Positions 60,831 to 64,000 of a stretch of 64,000 bases of DNA are shown piece after piece (position 1 is the stretch's first letter; every line of letters begins with the position of its first letter). The notes under the pieces are model-generated. The model did not search any database. It had not been told where the DNA came from and worked only from the letters and a program-made list of their open reading frames with translations. Source of the stretch: Argyresthia goedartella (Eukaryota; Arthropoda; Insecta; Lepidoptera; Argyresthiidae); contig OX463836.1 in NCBI GenBank assembly GCA_949825045.1, forward strand, positions 10,557,829 through 10,621,828. Reading direction: 5' to 3'. A program made the position numbers and the translations under genes.

Positions 60831-61620
60831 TTCTAAAAACTGAAAATGCGGAACAAGGTAAAGGATATTTAGCTCTGTCCCTTATTGCCAGCCTTTATGG
60901 GAAATCTTTACTATGCATGTTTCACTACTTTAAACGCCAAACGCAGCGTTTCAAACGCCGAACGCGGCGTCTCAACCGCACAGGCAGCGACAATTAACCC
61001 CGAACTAAGTGATTATGGCCGCTTCGGGGGTTAAAACTGCGCGGTCACTAATGATGGCCGAGATGGATTGTTGCCGTTTCGGCGGTTAATTAGATCGCTT
61101 TATGATAATGATTGGAGCATAGAATAACTCTTTCTTCTCGCTCCTTCCTTAACATAAAACAAGGTGAACCGCGCTCCGTACAAATGGACATATGCGCAGC
61201 AACTCAATAACATCTTTTTGCGCCGGGGGGGAACCGAAGCAAGGCGTCCGTTAATTAACTCGGGTAATTACCCGAGGCGTTTTTGACGATTTTCTGATTC
61301 CAACAACGGCGTGATTTTGTGATATTTGGCTTGACAAACCCCCCCTCCCCGAATTATGAGATTTTTCAAAATTCGAAATTTGGTCATAAAAGGCTCAATT
61401 TGCTTTATTATTTCTATTAAAGCCTAGTATTTAGGATTGATTATATCGCAATCTGGAATCACAGTGATATAATTTCTCAATAAATACAAATGGGAAATAC
61501 TGCTGTTACCTTGGCATATTTTAGGCAAGTAACCATATTTAGGACAAATGAAGTAGGTAAATTATGTTTTTTACGGATATTTTTAGTTGCGACTACCGGA
61601 ATTCAGTTAGGAACACAATT
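60831..61620. other. Gene-free stretch
   Basis: A short GC-rich direct repeat 'AACGC(C/G)(A)AACGC(A/G)GCGT' lies near 60933-60970. No gene supported. Confidence 0.45.
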
Positions 61621-61624
61621 ATCT

Positions 61625-61794
61625 CGAAATGGTTTTCTCAGTTTTTTTTTACATGGCCAATTGAACTGATATTTTGCATGATGTAAATCCGATGACGAGG
61701 CAGTATTTATATGACATGGAGCTGATCGGATGATGGATCAGGGAGTTGGCCATGGGAACCCTGAAATAAAACGATGCAACTCCATTAAGCTTGG
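61625..61794. mobile_element. Flank of the satellite composite, second copy
   Basis: Reverse complement of 46531-46672 ('TACATGGCCAATTGAACTGA', 'GATGATGGATCAGGGAGTTG', 'GGCCATGGGAACCCTGAAAT'). Confidence 0.85.
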
Positions 61795-62375
61795 GCCCGT
61801 GTGATTCCTCTTAGCAAGTACATTGGTCCTGGGTAATATCCGGGGTCTGATGATGGAGCCGGAAGGTGACCATGGGACCCATGATGCGACGCAACCCCAT
61901 TAACTTTGGGCCCGTGTGATTCCTCTTAGCAAGTACATTGGTCCTGGGTAATATCCGGGGTCTGATGATGGAGCCGGAAGGTGACCATGGGAACCATGAT
62001 GCGACGCAACCCCATTAACTTTGGGCCCGTTTGATTCCTCTTAGCAAGTACATTGGTCCTGGGTAATATCCGGGGTCTGATGATGGAGCCGGAAGGTGAC
62101 CATGGGACCCATGATGCGACGCAACCCCATTAACTTTGGGCCCGTGTGATTCCTCTTAGCAAGTACATTGGTCCTGGGTAATATCCGGGGTCTGATGATG
62201 GAGCCGGAAGGTGACCATGGGAACCATGATGCGACGCAACCCCATTAACTTTGGGCCCGTTTGATTCCTCTTAGCAAGTACATTGGTCCTGGGTAATATC
62301 CGGGGTCTGATGATGGAGCCGGAAGGTGACCATGGGAACCATGATGCGACGCAACCCCATTAACTTTGGCCGCGT
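61795..62375. repeat. 115-bp satellite array, inverted, 5 copies with dimer pattern
   Basis: Landmark 'GCGACGCAACCCCATTAA' at 61891, 62006, 62121, 62236 and 62351 gives an exact 115-bp period. Units alternate between 'CATGGGACCC' and 'CATGGGAACC', and in step between 'CCGTGTGATTCC' and 'CCGTTTGATTCC', so the array is partly built from a 230-bp dimer. Confidence 0.95.
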
Positions 62376-62432
62376 TTGATTCGTTTTGACATGTACTTGA
62401 GTAAATTTTTACAACTAATAATTATTATTAGA

Positions 62433-62695
62433 AGACCCGAATGGCCGAGTCGGCAGTGACCCTACCTACGAAGCCAAGGGTCCCGGCTTCGAGTCCCGGT
62501 CGAGGCAAATATTTGTTTGATGGGAACGGATGTATATACCCTGGTCATGGTTGTTTATCTATCTGAGTATTATATTTATCTATATAAGTATCTGTATCGT
62601 TGTCTAGTACCCAAGATACAGGGAAGCATAGTTTGGGGCTAGACCAATGTGTAAATAGTGTCCAAGGTATTATTATTATTATTAATTTTTAAGAG
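62433..62695 (+). mobile_element. SINE-A, part of the satellite composite (second copy)
   Basis: 'GACCCGAATGGCCGAGTCGG' to 'GTGTCCAAGGTATTATTA'. Its head abuts 'ATAATTATTATTAGAA', as in the first copy. Confidence 0.85.
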
Positions 62696-63072
62696 CCCAA
62701 CGGGTCCCACTGCTGGGCAAAGGCCTCTCTCCCCCTTTTCCACTCTTTGCTGTCCTGAGCGGTTACCTACCAGCTCGTATCCCGGAGACCTAACTCATCA
62801 CTCCATATTCTCCTGGGTCGGCCACGCTTTCTCTTTGCCCTGGTAGTCCATTGCGCGGATATCTTAGCCCATCGAGCAACGTGGCTGGCCCAGTACCACT
62901 TCAACTGGGCCGCCTTCTGAGCTACATCTGTTACTTTCCTGGAGTCCTGGAGCGCAACTCCGTATTCCTGACCCTATCTAAGAGCTGGACTCCGAGGATG
63001 CTGCGCTTCATGTTTCTTTGGCAAACCCCGAGTTTTAATCTCCAGTCAAAGACCAGGTTCGGGCTCCGTAGG

Positions 63073-63305
63073 TACAGTCAGCATCAGATATATGTGAGCA
63101 GGTTAGCTACTCAAAAAGATCTACACATCTTAAAAAATCATAAATATCGATACAGCCAAAATGACAAAATCATGTCAACACCCTCAGAGTTAACTTGGAT
63201 GTTGACATAATTTTGACACTTTGACTGTATCGATATTTCTGATTTGTTAAGATGTGTAGATCATTTTGAGTAGCTAACCTGCTCACATATATCTGATGCT
63301 GACTT
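63073..63305. mobile_element. Palindromic foldback MITE inside the RTE remnant
   Basis: The left arm 'GTCAGCATCAGATATATGTG', 'AGCAGGTTAGCTACTCAAAA' has its inverse at 63245-63303 ('GAGTAGCTAACCTGCTCACA'). Arms are about 80 bp, loop about 70 bp. No coding capacity. Confidence 0.85.
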
Positions 63306-63375
63306 TACAACACGATTAAAATCAGTTAACGATTCGGCCAACCTCGGAAATTGTCGTGAATCCCTCATCTCTAAC

Positions 63376-63415
<40 letters not shown>

Positions 63416-63472
63416 CGGATTTAGGCGATGATATCCGAGAAAAGCCGAATCTTTAAATGGTTTTAATCGTAT
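63306..63472. mobile_element. Short MITE with (GA)n core inside the RTE remnant
   Basis: The ends 'TTACAACACGATTAAAATC' and the complement of 'GGTTTTAATCGTATTGTAA' are inverted, with 'GATTCGGC' inside. The centre holds a (GA)n tract at about 63379-63412. Confidence 0.65.
63379..63412. repeat. (GA)n microsatellite
   Basis: About 16-17 uninterrupted GA units. Confidence 0.95.
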
Positions 63473-63580
63473 TGTAAGGATGGGGAGAATGCACATGTCC
63501 AAGAGGTTTGAGGGACGACGGAAGTTCTCCCTTCACTAATAATATAAAAGCCATTTTCTTTTTATGAATCACCTTATAGC

Positions 63581-63853
63581 TCCGTGGTCTGATGGGTTTC
63601 ACGCTTGCTTCTCACACAGGAGATGCAGGTTCGATTCCTGACCATGTACCAATGAGATAATTAATTTATCTTAAGTGCATTTCACGGACGTTCTAACGGT
63701 GATGGAAAATATCGTGAGGAAACCTTCATTACTCCAGAGCTGCGGTGATGGGCTAGCCCCCTGTCACGCAAAATGGAGTATTGAATAACTGGCTCAAAGT
63801 GGGCACAATTGTGCCTCTGCCATCCCGTATTTGAAAAGGCGTGGTACTATGTT
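63581..63853 (+). mobile_element. SINE-C, full-length
   Basis: 'AGCTCCGTGGTCTGATGGGT', 'GCAGGTTCGATTCCTGACC', 'GATGGGCTAGCCCCCTGTCA' and 'GCACAATTGTGCCTCTGCCA'. The tRNA-like head is the same type as in SINE-D. Confidence 0.8.
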
Positions 63854-64000
63854 ATATTGAATAAACTTATTTATTATAAATTAGAAAATTTTCATGTCTG
63901 CCAGTTTCAAACTGGAATCTAGCTAACGGTTGCAATTAGTAACAGACTTTATACGTCATAATCTAGGGTAATCTCAAAGGGCTTAGTTCAAAAATTCATT

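Larger units (their letters stand above)
62696..63540 (-). mobile_element. RTE-type LINE 3' remnant, interrupted
   Basis: Matches 19035-19690: 'CCCACTGCTGGGCAAAGGCC', 'CTGGGTCGGCCACGCTTTCT', 'CTTCAACTGGGCCGCCTTCT'. It resumes after the insertion at about 63475 with 'GTAAGGATGGGGAGAATGCA'. About 400 bp of younger elements lie between. Confidence 0.8.

Overview
The window looks like repeat-rich intergenic DNA of an insect, most likely a moth or butterfly. It is AT-rich and full of short non-autonomous transposons, tRNA-headed SINEs, truncated LINEs and a dead mariner. The GACGGACGG-bearing repeats with flanking 'GGGTTCCGTA' and 'GGAACCCTA' are of a kind I associate with Lepidoptera; that assignment is from memory and was not searched. 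I recognise no host gene.

The centrepiece is one apparently intact Polinton/Maverick (adintovirus-like) element at 20416-36268 (15,853 bp). It has 127/128-bp terminal inverted repeats (TIRs) differing by one base of length, and a perfect 6-bp target duplication ACCATC (20410-20415 and 36269-36274). The plus-strand half carries a multi-exon gene with tandemly amplified exons (22449-24250), a protein-primed family B DNA polymerase (24537-28076) and a small basic protein (about 28720-29076). The minus-strand half reads from the right end inwards: packaging ATPase, a conserved 'YWDDPNELVDRL' protein, a fibre-like small protein, DDE integrase with chromodomain, a PLA2/pVI-like membrane-lytic protein, adenain-like protease, penton-like minor capsid, a 47-residue basic protein, double-jelly-roll major capsid, and a conserved 162-residue protein. 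Together these are the replication, integration, maturation and virion modules of a virus-like transposon.

Three expression features stand out. (1) The protease frame has no suitable ATG at its start and opens exactly at a canonical A_AAA_AAC heptamer at the end of the PLA2/pVI gene, so a -1 frameshift fusion is predicted. (2) The next four gene junctions are stop/start overlaps (TGATG, ATGA, ATGA, ATGA), suggesting termination-reinitiation. (3) The spliced plus-strand gene has 78-nt, phase-2/phase-2 exons in near-identical 165-bp exon-intron units, plus a 17-nt microexon.

Left flank (1-20409): GACGG repeats, SINEs, short inverted-repeat transposons, a frameshifted mariner (5098-6340), a 20-bp minisatellite (14041-14428), a truncated LINE (17066-18440) and an RTE-type LINE remnant (19035-19690). 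Right flank (36275-64000): more of the same families, a 115-bp satellite array (about 43855-46530), a LINE inserted in a MITE (49910-51594), several foldback elements, and a second inverted, shorter copy of the satellite composite (about 61625-62695). Several nested insertions give a relative order of events.

All calls are by eye from the sequence and from remembered family features. No database search, alignment or structure prediction was run. Boundaries of repeats are approximate, usually within 5-20 bp.
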